The notes below the pieces were generated by a model, which saw only the letters and a list, made by a program, of their open reading frames with translations, did no database searches and was not told the origin of the DNA. Position numbers and translations under genes: made by a program. From Verrucomicrobiota bacterium (GTDB taxonomy: Bacteria > Verrucomicrobiota > Verrucomicrobiia > Methylacidiphilales > Verrucolacustridaceae): 11,664 nucleotides of DNA. Below are positions 1-6,806 of this stretch, piece after piece (position 1 is the first letter of the stretch; the number at the start of each line of letters is the position of its first letter). Where the stretch lies: the NCBI GenBank assembly GCA_016876055.1, contig VHDM01000036.1:1-11664 (forward strand), read 5' to 3'.

Positions 1-1
1 G

Positions 2-91
2 TGTAACCGGAGGGATCTGGAGAGCCTCCAACCTCCGATGAGTGAGGCGGTGAAGTATTACTGCCTTAAGGCTATTGAGGAAGCCGGATAG
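2..91 (+). CDS. Possible C-terminal fragment of a convergent plus-strand gene, product unknown
   Basis: From base 2 one plus-strand frame is open for 29 codons and stops at TAG 89-91. The peptide ends in a plausible amphipathic helix (SEAVKYYCLKAIEEAG). The other two plus frames close early: one meets TAA at bases 4-6, the other TGA at about 39-41. I recognise no family. If real, it is the end of a gene that starts left of the window and converges on the minus-strand array, with the double hairpin at 168-247 between them. The fragment is too short to exclude a chance open frame. Confidence 0.3.
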   Translation, partial: CNRRDLESLQPPMSEAVKYYCLKAIEEAG

Positions 92-167
92 GGATTAGGT
101 GGAAGGATGAGGATGAGGTTCGGGCGGTTGGGGACAACCACCGCTACCATGTTTCAGCCTCGAGCTG

Positions 168-247
168 GGTAGGGCGGGCTCGATGAGCCCGCCTAAATTT
201 AGAACTTTAAATTTTCAGCAAGGCGGCCTCGGAGAGGCCGCCCTACC
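168..247. repeat. REP/BIME-like pair of perfect hairpins between convergent units; possible bidirectional terminator
   Basis: Two perfect 9-bp hairpins with 3-base loops lie head to head. Hairpin 1 has arms GGCGGGCTC (173-181) and GAGCCCGCC (185-193); hairpin 2 has arms GGCGGCCTC (222-230) and GAGGCCGCC (234-242). The outer edges GGTAGGGCGG (168-177) and CCGCCCTACC (238-247) are exact inverted copies, so the whole unit is a nested palindrome. Its AT-rich centre carries AAATTT twice. The two hairpins share their outer GGCGG/CCGCC and CTC/GAG ends but differ in the middle with compensating bases, as in REP/BIME families. It begins about 20 bases past the stop of the minus-strand decarboxylase gene. 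Neither hairpin has a strong T-run, so a terminator role is inferred only from position. Confidence 0.7.
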
Positions 248-268
248 TAATCGAAAACAAACGAGGGT

Positions 269-1936
269 TCAGGCGCGCGGGGTGTTGGTTTTGTAAATGT
301 TGTCGATGGCGGAGCGGGAGAGAGGTTGGCTTTCGGTCTCCGGAATCATGACTTCCAGGTAACAACCCCCGTTGTGGTTGCGGGCCTCTTCCAGTGCCAA
401 TTCGAGGTCGCCCACGGTTTCGATTCGCGTGCAGAACCAGTCGCGGCAGCCCATGGCGGCGGGCAGGGTGTGGTAATTCCAGCCGGCGAGATCGTCATAG
501 ACGTGGCCACGTTCGCTGATGACGTCTTCCACGCCGTACAAACCGTTGTTGAGGACGATGACGATAGGGTTGATGCCGTAGCGGCCCATCACCCCGATTT
601 CCGTGGCAGTGAGTTGGTGGGAGCCGTCGCCGGTCACCAAGATGGTGCGGCGCTTGGGTTCGGCGATGGCCACGCCGAGGGTGGTGGGGGTAGCCCAACC
701 GATCGAGCCCCAAAGAAGCTGGGATTCGTATCCGACGTTCGTGGGCAGCCACATCTTGGCGAGGTGGAGCATGCAGGTGCCGGTCTCCGCCACGAGGGTG
801 TCGCCCGGCCGCAGGAAACGCTGCAGGCGGGGGTAGAAGGAGTCGGCGGTGATCTGGTCATGGGCCGAGCCGCGCATCGGGAACAGCTGGGGAGAGGCCC
901 GGCGGACCGTTCGGGCCTTGGGGGCCAGACGGGCGAGGAATCGGAGCACGTCACGGATTTGGACGCCGGTGAAGGTCAGGTCGCCAACCTCCACATAGTC
1001 CGTGCCGATGGTGATCCGGGGAACCTTGCCCAGGCGGTCGGTCCATAGGCCCATGTTGAAGTCTTCCCGGATGACTCCGCCGATATCGAGAAGGAGATCA
1101 GACCGTTCCACCGCAGAGGCCACGGAAGCGGGATAGGAAGATTTGCCGCCGTAGATGCCGAGGTACTGCGGATGGGTCTCATCGAGCAGACCCTTATCCA
1201 TATCGGTCAGGGCAAAGGGCAGGCGCGTACGCTGGAGGAAGGAAAGAAGCTCCGCCTTGGCTTGGTAACGCCCGACGTGGAAGGTGGGAAGGACCACGGC
1301 GCGGCGGGCTTTTTTCATCCGGGCAACGATAGCTTGGACGGCGGCCCGGAGTTCCGAAGGGCTGCTTTTCCCGCGGGTGATGGAGGCTACCCGGGTTCCT
1401 TTGACCGGGGTTTGCCGGATCGGCATCCGGGCAAAATCCTCGGGGATCAGCATGTAGGCGGGCTGGCTGAGACGGAAGGCCTCGCGGATGAGGCGTTCCA
1501 GTTCGGACACGACATTATCAGGGGTGAGGTGGGCGAAGACACCGGCCGAGGCGGCGGAGACGTTAAAGAAATTGTTATAGGTGCCGTCACCCAGGCTGTG
1601 ATGGGTCACCAAGCGGCGACGCTGGATCCTGGTGGAGGGAGCTCCGACCACGTGGAAGACGGGGACGCGGTGGGCCTTGGCACCCATCACGCCGTTGATG
1701 GCGCTCAGCTCCCCCACGGCGTAGGTGGTGGTGAGGAGGGCGGCGCCGCGGCGGCGGGCGTAGCCGTCGGCAGCATAAGCGGCGTTGAGTTCGTTGGAGC
1801 AGACGACCCACTTGATGCGGGAGTTTAACTCGATGGCGTCGTCGATCGGGAAGGAGTAGTCCCCGGGGACACCGAAAGCATGGTCGATTCCAAGATCCGC
1901 AAGACGGTTGATTACATAGTCGGCAACTTTGATCAT
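269..1936 (-). CDS. TPP-dependent 2-oxo-acid decarboxylase (pyruvate/indolepyruvate decarboxylase family)
   Basis: A 555-residue protein, full length for the family, predicted to decarboxylate a 2-oxo acid to an aldehyde in the cytoplasm. Domains run N-terminal PYR domain, central domain, C-terminal TPP-binding domain. The catalytic residues known from Zymomonas pyruvate decarboxylase can be placed: Asp26 in VPGDY, Glu49 (cofactor-activating, in SNELNAAYAADGYAR), the paired histidines 112-113 in THHSLGDG, the metal/TPP motif GDGS 436-439 with NN 463-464, and Glu470 after it. The HH pair and Glu49 argue against glyoxylate carboligase, which lacks the glutamate, and against acetolactate synthase. 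The gene starts 21 bases after the hydroxy-acid oxidase stop, with no clear Shine-Dalgarno, so translation may depend on the upstream gene. The substrate cannot be read from sequence: pyruvate, indolepyruvate, phenylpyruvate and branched-chain oxo acids are all possible. Confidence 0.88.
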   Translation of the reverse strand: MIKVADYVINRLADLGIDHAFGVPGDYSFPIDDAIELNSRIKWVVCSNELNAAYAADGYARRRGAALLTTTYAVGELSAINGVMGAKAHRVPVFHVVGAPSTRIQRRRLVTHHSLGDGTYNNFFNVSAASAGVFAHLTPDNVVSELERLIREAFRLSQPAYMLIPEDFARMPIRQTPVKGTRVASITRGKSSPSELRAAVQAIVARMKKARRAVVLPTFHVGRYQAKAELLSFLQRTRLPFALTDMDKGLLDETHPQYLGIYGGKSSYPASVASAVERSDLLLDIGGVIREDFNMGLWTDRLGKVPRITIGTDYVEVGDLTFTGVQIRDVLRFLARLAPKARTVRRASPQLFPMRGSAHDQITADSFYPRLQRFLRPGDTLVAETGTCMLHLAKMWLPTNVGYESQLLWGSIGWATPTTLGVAIAEPKRRTILVTGDGSHQLTATEIGVMGRYGINPIVIVLNNGLYGVEDVISERGHVYDDLAGWNYHTLPAAMGCRDWFCTRIETVGDLELALEEARNHNGGCYLEVMIPETESQPLSRSAIDNIYKTNTPRA

Positions 1937-1957
1937 AAGAGATTGAGCAAAGGAGAT

Positions 1958-3478
1958 TCAGGCCGGCCGAACAATATCCGTTTTGGCGTGGATCTCCGTG
2001 GCGGACTGAAGCCCGCAAAGACGGGCCTGGTCACGTATAGTGTAGAGGAGCCCCTGAAGGATCTGGCGGACGCCGCCCCGTCCTTTGTCCACGCAGGCGT
2101 AGATGACGGGTCGGCCGATACCGACAAACTCGGCGCCTCGGGCGTAGGCGATAAGGACATCGGCGGCGCTACGGATGCCGCTGTCCAACCAGACGCCGAA
2201 GTTTCGGTCCTTCTTTTTCACGGCCTTACGGATCTCGGGGAGGACTTCGATTGGGGCGATGGAGTTGAAGACGAAGCGACCGCCGTGGTTGCTGACGTAG
2301 ACGGCATCGGCCCCGGAATCCTGGCAGTGGCGGGCGTCCTCGACGCTCATGACGCCTTTGACCGCCAAGGGGAGACCGCGGCGGTGGGTGAAGGCGGGGT
2401 GGGCAGGAGAGATATTTTTGCGGGAGTGGGCCAGCCGGGCGATGTGTTCGACCGACCACGGATAGGCTGGTGAGCGGGAGTTGCGGACGGAGTTTTGCCG
2501 GCCCATGCCGCCGAACTGGATGGTGCGGCCGTAATCGAACGCGGCAGCGGGATCGCAGGCGTCGGCCAGTTTTTTCACGGAAAGGCCAAGACGGCGGGAG
2601 GCGTAGGTGAGGAGTTTGGGGGAGCGGGTGCCGACGCAGCCGCGCCGGCGGTAGCACTTCTCGTGGAAGACGGGGTCGTGGAGGAGATTGCCGGCGATGC
2701 CGGAGCAGTAGGTGAAATCCGCCGCAAGATCCATCATGGGGGCGCCGCCGTGGCCGGCCCCGGCGTCAATGGTGAAGAGGATGACGGAGACGCCCGCCCG
2801 CTTGGCCCGCTCGATGAGCGAGCGGTTGATGTCGTCTTCTTCCGTGAGGTAGAGCTGGAACATGGTGAAGGGGGCGGGGCCGGAGGGGGCGCGAAGGCCC
2901 GGGCGGAAGTAGTAGCGGTTGGTGACGACGGCCTGGCGGTCGGCTTCCAGGCTGTAGCGGGTCAGTGTGCCTAGAGAGTGGACGACGTCGGCATCGGTGA
3001 CGCCTTGGGCGAGGGAGATTTCATCCGAGAGACCGCCATAAAGGGAGGCGGAGCCGTACGGAGAGGCGAAGATGGGGGTGGGGCTGGCAAGGCGGGTAAC
3101 GCCTAGTTCGCGGGAAGAAAGGGTGACAGGGGTGGCGTAGCGAAAGGTTTTGTCGGGGTGGAGGTAGCGAGGCACGAAACGATAGCGGGAGAAGGCGGCG
3201 ACGTTAGAGGAAGTGCTGCCTCCGGCGGCCGATGCGGCCTCGTCGTACCAGCCGTAGATATGGGGGGAAATCTTGTCGTGAATGCGTTGGCGGAGCTTTT
3301 CGAATTCCCAGGGGACGGGCGGGAAGACGTTCTCGCGATTGGAGAGGGTGCCGGGGACGTCGCGGAAGCCGAGAAGGCCGCGGAGACAGGTTTCGGCGAA
3401 GCGGCGGGAGTAGGAATCGGTCTGGTTGAGCTGTTGGCGAATTTCAGTGGGTGAGATGCTGACCGGGAATTTTTTCAT
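1958..3478 (-). CDS. FMN-dependent alpha-hydroxy-acid oxidase/dehydrogenase with extended N-terminus and enlarged loop
   Basis: This protein belongs to the glycolate oxidase / L-lactate dehydrogenase (FMN) TIM-barrel family, which oxidises L-2-hydroxy acids to 2-oxo acids. Matching segments are the N-terminal YGWYDEAAS region (75-83) and FSRYRFVPRYL, the FMN region ASPYGSAS (138-145), FQLY (207-210), FTIDA with Asp238, VKG with Lys374, the catalytic SNHGGR (396-401: His398, Arg401), LDSGIR (431-436) and FVGIGRP (451-457). At 506 residues it is much longer than the usual 350-400. The excess is about 70 N-terminal residues plus a stretch between Asp238 and Lys374 that is roughly 60 residues longer than in glycolate oxidase and carries Cys275/Cys281 around an RRR. 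Substrate and electron acceptor (O2, cytochrome or quinone) are unknown. The gene lies 71 bases after the thioredoxin-fold gene and directly before the decarboxylase, suggesting sequential action. Confidence 0.88.
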   Translation of the reverse strand: MKKFPVSISPTEIRQQLNQTDSYSRRFAETCLRGLLGFRDVPGTLSNRENVFPPVPWEFEKLRQRIHDKISPHIYGWYDEAASAAGGSTSSNVAAFSRYRFVPRYLHPDKTFRYATPVTLSSRELGVTRLASPTPIFASPYGSASLYGGLSDEISLAQGVTDADVVHSLGTLTRYSLEADRQAVVTNRYYFRPGLRAPSGPAPFTMFQLYLTEEDDINRSLIERAKRAGVSVILFTIDAGAGHGGAPMMDLAADFTYCSGIAGNLLHDPVFHEKCYRRRGCVGTRSPKLLTYASRRLGLSVKKLADACDPAAAFDYGRTIQFGGMGRQNSVRNSRSPAYPWSVEHIARLAHSRKNISPAHPAFTHRRGLPLAVKGVMSVEDARHCQDSGADAVYVSNHGGRFVFNSIAPIEVLPEIRKAVKKKDRNFGVWLDSGIRSAADVLIAYARGAEFVGIGRPVIYACVDKGRGGVRQILQGLLYTIRDQARLCGLQSATEIHAKTDIVRPA

Positions 3479-3549
3479 GTAGGTAGAGAAAAGGTTATAG
3501 GGTTGGGCAGAACCTTAGCAAGAATGGGGAGACGGCGGAGGAAGACAGA

Positions 3550-4188
3550 TTAAGGGGAAGCCAGTGGGCAGCCGGCGGTGGGGGACTGGGGGATGCCGGA
3601 GAGCTGGGGGACGGACAGCGGGGAAAGTCCAAGCCGGGTGAAAAGGTCCTCGAAGCTGCCGAGCGAGACTCCGGGCCAGATGGCGGAGACCGTTCCCTTG
3701 GGATCCACCAGAACAAAAGGACCGGACTTGTTGATTTCCAGTTTCCGGGAAAGACCAGTTCCTGGATCCCGTAGTGAAGGGAGAGTAAGCCCGGTCTTGG
3801 ATTCGAAGGCGGCGATTTGAGCGGGCGTATCGGGAAAAACAAAGTACCAGTCGGCCTTATGTTTGGACTTCTCCATTGCCGCGGCGAAGTAACGTGCGAA
3901 CTCGAGGCTGCAGTCGCAGTCGTGACTAAAGAAAACCAACACCATCGGTTTCCCTTGCAGGAGGGAGCCAAGGGGAACGGCTTGGGCATTCATCGTTTCC
4001 AGGGTGGCGTTGGCAATGGACTGGCCGATCTGCTGGTTCACGTTTTGCAGATCCGCGGGAGGCGCGGGATGACGGCGAGAAATCTTCTCCGGTTCCGCAG
4101 CGGGTTTGGATGTTTCGGGACGCGTGAACCAGTAGGCACCGCCGGCAAGGAAAAGCACGGCCAGAGCGAAAAACCAGGGGGACTTCAT
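3550..4188 (-). CDS. Membrane-anchored thioredoxin-fold protein (TlpA/AhpC-TSA/Sco-like) with CxC motif
   Basis: A 212-residue protein with one N-terminal hydrophobic segment (about 4-21) and a Pro/Lys-rich linker, so the rest is probably extracytoplasmic. Residues 50-190 read as a redoxin domain: the strand PMVLVFFSHDCDC (81-93) followed by a helix, a later VFPDTP strand-turn, the cis-Pro-type segment SGPFVLVDPKG (155-165) and a C-terminal helix. The usual CxxC is replaced by Cys91-Asp-Cys93, preceded by His89; a lone Cys207 lies near the C-terminus. The family reduces disulfides or delivers copper (TlpA, Sco); which applies here is unknown. One base separates it from the upstream ATPase gene, so the two are almost certainly co-translated. 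It may service the exported propeller protein or the transporter. Fold assignment is good, specific role is inference. Confidence 0.75.
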   Translation of the reverse strand: MKSPWFFALAVLFLAGGAYWFTRPETSKPAAEPEKISRRHPAPPADLQNVNQQIGQSIANATLETMNAQAVPLGSLLQGKPMVLVFFSHDCDCSLEFARYFAAAMEKSKHKADWYFVFPDTPAQIAAFESKTGLTLPSLRDPGTGLSRKLEINKSGPFVLVDPKGTVSAIWPGVSLGSFEDLFTRLGLSPLSVPQLSGIPQSPTAGCPLASP

Positions 4189-4189
4189 C

Positions 4190-5599
4190 TTAATGGGAGG
4201 GCATGGCCATCCAGGGTGGGACCACGCTGCCGGGTTTCCAGCCGTTGCGTTGGCGGACTTGGTCGTCCGTCAGGCGCGGATCCTTCAGGTAAATGTAGTA
4301 GTCGTCCTGCCGCTCGAACAAGTCGCCGGTGGCGTCGCGGGTTTCGCTCACGACCATCGTGCCGGTGAAACGAATGTGAAAATAACCGCGGATGAGCTCG
4401 TCGTACTTGGCGGGCAGGAGTGTGAAGGCCAGAGGCACGAGGGTTTTGGTGGGCAGCACTTCCCGGATGGTCTCCGCATTGCCGGAACCATCCTCCAGCG
4501 GGATCGGCTCCCAGCGTCCATCGGCTTGGTAGAAGGCCCGCAGGGACGGTCCGAGGATAAAAAAGGTGCGGGTGGGATCGTAGTTTTGAAGGAAGAGATC
4601 CGCCTCCACCCGGCCCTGGCCTTTGGCCTGGACGGATTCCATATCGGCCCGGAGGTGGCGGAAGGCGATCTCTTCCGCTACCCGCTTCTTTTCTTCGCGG
4701 GCCCAGAGCTGGCGACTTTGGGTCCAGGCGACCACGCGGTCGAAACCAAAAACGAGCGAGATACCCAGCACCAACGTGGCGAAGAAGAAGGAGAGCGGGC
4801 CGCGCCAGTCGCTCTCCGGGGCGGCGGTGGGGGCGGAGGGGGCGAGTCCGGCCGGGACGGCCTCAAAGACCGGGACCAAAACAGCCGCGTGTTCAGAACG
4901 TTTGGCGGGGGCCCGGGGGACGGCTCCTTCGGTGAGTCGTCCGGCTGACATCTGCAGGACGCGATCGGCCAGGGAGGCGAGGTTGTCACCGTGGGTGACG
5001 GCAAAGATGGCGATCTTCCGTTCGTCCCGAAGCTCACGGAGAAGATGGAGGATTTCTTCTTCCGCTCGCGGGTCGAGGTTGCTGGTGGGTTCGTCGAGAA
5101 GGAGGAGAGCGGGGCTGTGTTGAAGGGCGCGGGCGAGGGCGACGCGGCGTTGCTGGCCTCCGGACAGTTCCTGCGGGAAAGCGTCCCAACGGCCCTCCAT
5201 GCCGAGACGGGTAAGCCATTGGCGGGCGCGGTCATAGGATGAGTCGGGATTCTCCCCGGCTAGGATTCCCGGCAGGGCGGCGTTATCGAGGGCGGTGAGG
5301 CCGGGAAGAAGGGAGTTGGTTTGGAGAAGGAAACCGATTCGTTTGGCGCGGAGGCGGGAAAGTTTCCCTGGGGAAAGGCTGAGCAGGTCGGTTCCTTCCA
5401 GTTCCAGCGCACCTTGGTCCGGTCGGGCAAGGGTGCCGAGCAAGGCCATTAAGGTGGATTTGCCGGAGCCGGAGCGGCCGCAGACGGCGACGAACTCCGT
5501 GTTGCCGATTTCAAGAGAGACTCCATCGACGGCAGCGACGGTGCCGCGCCGGGTGGGATAGACGCGGGAGAGGTTGTGGGCGCGGAGAACAGGGTTCAT
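4190..5599 (-). CDS. LolD/MacB-type ABC transporter ATPase fused to a transmembrane helix and an extracytoplasmic domain
   Basis: Residues 1-230 are a complete ABC ATPase: Walker A GRSGSGKST (41-49), Q-loop Gln93, signature LSGGQQ (145-150), Walker B LLLLDE (165-170), D-loop SNLD (173-176) and switch His203. It resembles the LolD/MacB/FtsE class that powers mechanotransmission rather than ordinary import. After a linker rich in Ala and Pro (231-262), one hydrophobic helix (about 266-288) leads to a charged helix and a domain of about 170 residues that I do not recognise. Its last residues, WMAMPSH, hold two Met and a His. LolD-type ATPases are normally about 230 residues, so this fusion doubles the length. 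The ATG overlaps the permease stop (ATGA), implying translational coupling and a joint complex. Transport substrate unknown. Confidence 0.9.
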   Translation of the reverse strand: MNPVLRAHNLSRVYPTRRGTVAAVDGVSLEIGNTEFVAVCGRSGSGKSTLMALLGTLARPDQGALELEGTDLLSLSPGKLSRLRAKRIGFLLQTNSLLPGLTALDNAALPGILAGENPDSSYDRARQWLTRLGMEGRWDAFPQELSGGQQRRVALARALQHSPALLLLDEPTSNLDPRAEEEILHLLRELRDERKIAIFAVTHGDNLASLADRVLQMSAGRLTEGAVPRAPAKRSEHAAVLVPVFEAVPAGLAPSAPTAAPESDWRGPLSFFFATLVLGISLVFGFDRVVAWTQSRQLWAREEKKRVAEEIAFRHLRADMESVQAKGQGRVEADLFLQNYDPTRTFFILGPSLRAFYQADGRWEPIPLEDGSGNAETIREVLPTKTLVPLAFTLLPAKYDELIRGYFHIRFTGTMVVSETRDATGDLFERQDDYYIYLKDPRLTDDQVRQRNGWKPGSVVPPWMAMPSH

Positions 5600-6789
5600 T
5601 CGCGGTTGTCCCGGATGAGTTGGTAGAGCTCGCGTCCGGCGAGGCGCCAGGCGGGGAGTAGGGCACCCAGTCCGGCGACGATTGAACAGAGAAGCAGGCT
5701 GAGTCCGGCGGGAAGAAAGAGGGACGTGAGCGGAGGAAAGGAGAAGTCGATGCCCCGGGAGATAAGGAGGTAACCGAAAGAGCGGGCGAAGAGGGCGAGG
5801 CCGGCAGCACCAAGCAGGATTCCAAAAAACGCGCCGATCAAGGCGCAGAGGGCGGCCTCGGCGGCCAGCCAGAGTGAGAGGCCGGTACGGGAAAGGCCCA
5901 TGGCGAGAAGGAGGCCGAGTTCCGAACGGCGCTCCATGACCACCCCGGCGTAGACGCCGAGGGTGAGGAGACCGGCCATGGCTAGGCCGGTGAGGGTGGC
6001 GATAATCGATCCCGCAAGAATGGTGCGGATGGCCTGACGGACCTGGATGCCAAGGCCGGAACCGGCAGCGATCTGGATGGAGGGTTGGGAGGCAAGGGCA
6101 AAGCGGATGGCGCCGGCTTGGGCGCCTGGGCGGAGACGGATGAGAAGGGCGGAAGGATCGGCGGGACCGTTGAGGATGGATTCGCCGGCGATTGAGTGAG
6201 TAAACGTTGCGAAGGAGCCAAAGATGGAGCGCTCCATGGGGCCGACGCCGGAGAGGTCGAGCTTGCCCCAGACAACGAGCGAGTGGCCGCGAAAGGAGAT
6301 GGCGGAGCCGACGCTTTCGGGTCGGCGCGCGCCGACGATGACGTCGCCGGTACGGAAGGGGCGGTCAAGGCGTTCGCGAACCCAAGGCAGGACCGTGATG
6401 TCGTGGGCAGGGTCGAAGGCGACCAGTTCCGTCTCCCCGTGGCCCTCGTCGGAAGCCACGGTGAAGGAGCGTTGGGGGCAGATGCGCTCGATGCCCGGGA
6501 GAGTGCGGAGAAGGGGGACGATGGCGGGGTCGAGGGGTGGGGCGCCGGGTTCGCCCGCGAGCAGGGCGGCGGTGAGATGGTGGGTGACGGAGCGGGGCAG
6601 GATGATGAGGTCAGCTCCCAGGCGGTTGAGGGAGTTTTCGAGGCCCTGTTGGATAGTCTGGCGGAAGACGAGGGAAAGAAAGATGGAGGCGGCGCCGACG
6701 GCGACAGCGGAGGAGAGAAGAAAGACGCGCCCGGGGCTGCGACGGACCTCCTGCAGAAGTAGCCGCAGCCCGAGCGGGAAGAGGATCAA
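5596..6789 (-). CDS. ABC transporter permease, MacB/FtsX family
   Basis: A 397-residue protein with the FtsX/MacB layout: first membrane helix at about 21-42, a large extracytoplasmic domain (about 43-255), then three helices near 256-283, 305-336 and 356-380. The cytoplasmic loop VVMERRSELGLLLAMGLSR (about 283-301) matches the family's conserved coupling segment to the ATPase. The start is TTG. It is the first start after the stop of the upstream propeller gene and keeps the typical LRLLLQEVRRSPGR amphipathic leader; no clear Shine-Dalgarno precedes it, so coupling to the gene 17 bases upstream is likely. With the ATPase it should form a two-polypeptide MacB/LolCDE-like machine, acting on an extracytoplasmic protein or lipid-linked substrate rather than importing a solute. 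The link to the propeller is inferred from position. Confidence 0.88.
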   Translation of the reverse strand: MILFPLGLRLLLQEVRRSPGRVFLLSSAVAVGAASIFLSLVFRQTIQQGLENSLNRLGADLIILPRSVTHHLTAALLAGEPGAPPLDPAIVPLLRTLPGIERICPQRSFTVASDEGHGETELVAFDPAHDITVLPWVRERLDRPFRTGDVIVGARRPESVGSAISFRGHSLVVWGKLDLSGVGPMERSIFGSFATFTHSIAGESILNGPADPSALLIRLRPGAQAGAIRFALASQPSIQIAAGSGLGIQVRQAIRTILAGSIIATLTGLAMAGLLTLGVYAGVVMERRSELGLLLAMGLSRTGLSLWLAAEAALCALIGAFFGILLGAAGLALFARSFGYLLISRGIDFSFPPLTSLFLPAGLSLLLCSIVAGLGALLPAWRLAGRELYQLIRDNRE

Positions 6790-6806
6790 GCGGCGGCGGA
6801 GTTGGG

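Noticed and set aside
124..144. GGTTG/CAACC hairpin near the left end.
   Set aside because: The stem is only 5 bp with no T-run or relation to a gene start, so it is within chance expectation for GC-rich DNA.
269..1936. Glyoxylate carboligase, which would fit an allantoin pathway producing glyoxylate.
   Set aside because: The protein has the cofactor-activating Glu49, which carboligase lacks, and the HH pair and Glu470 of pyruvate/indolepyruvate decarboxylases.
3491..3516. AAGGTT/AACCTT inverted repeat followed on the minus strand by TTTTCTC, a possible terminator before the oxidase gene.
   Set aside because: The stem is only 6 bp with a 14-base loop and a poor T-run. It is too weak to claim, though it leaves open whether 3479-3549 splits the array.
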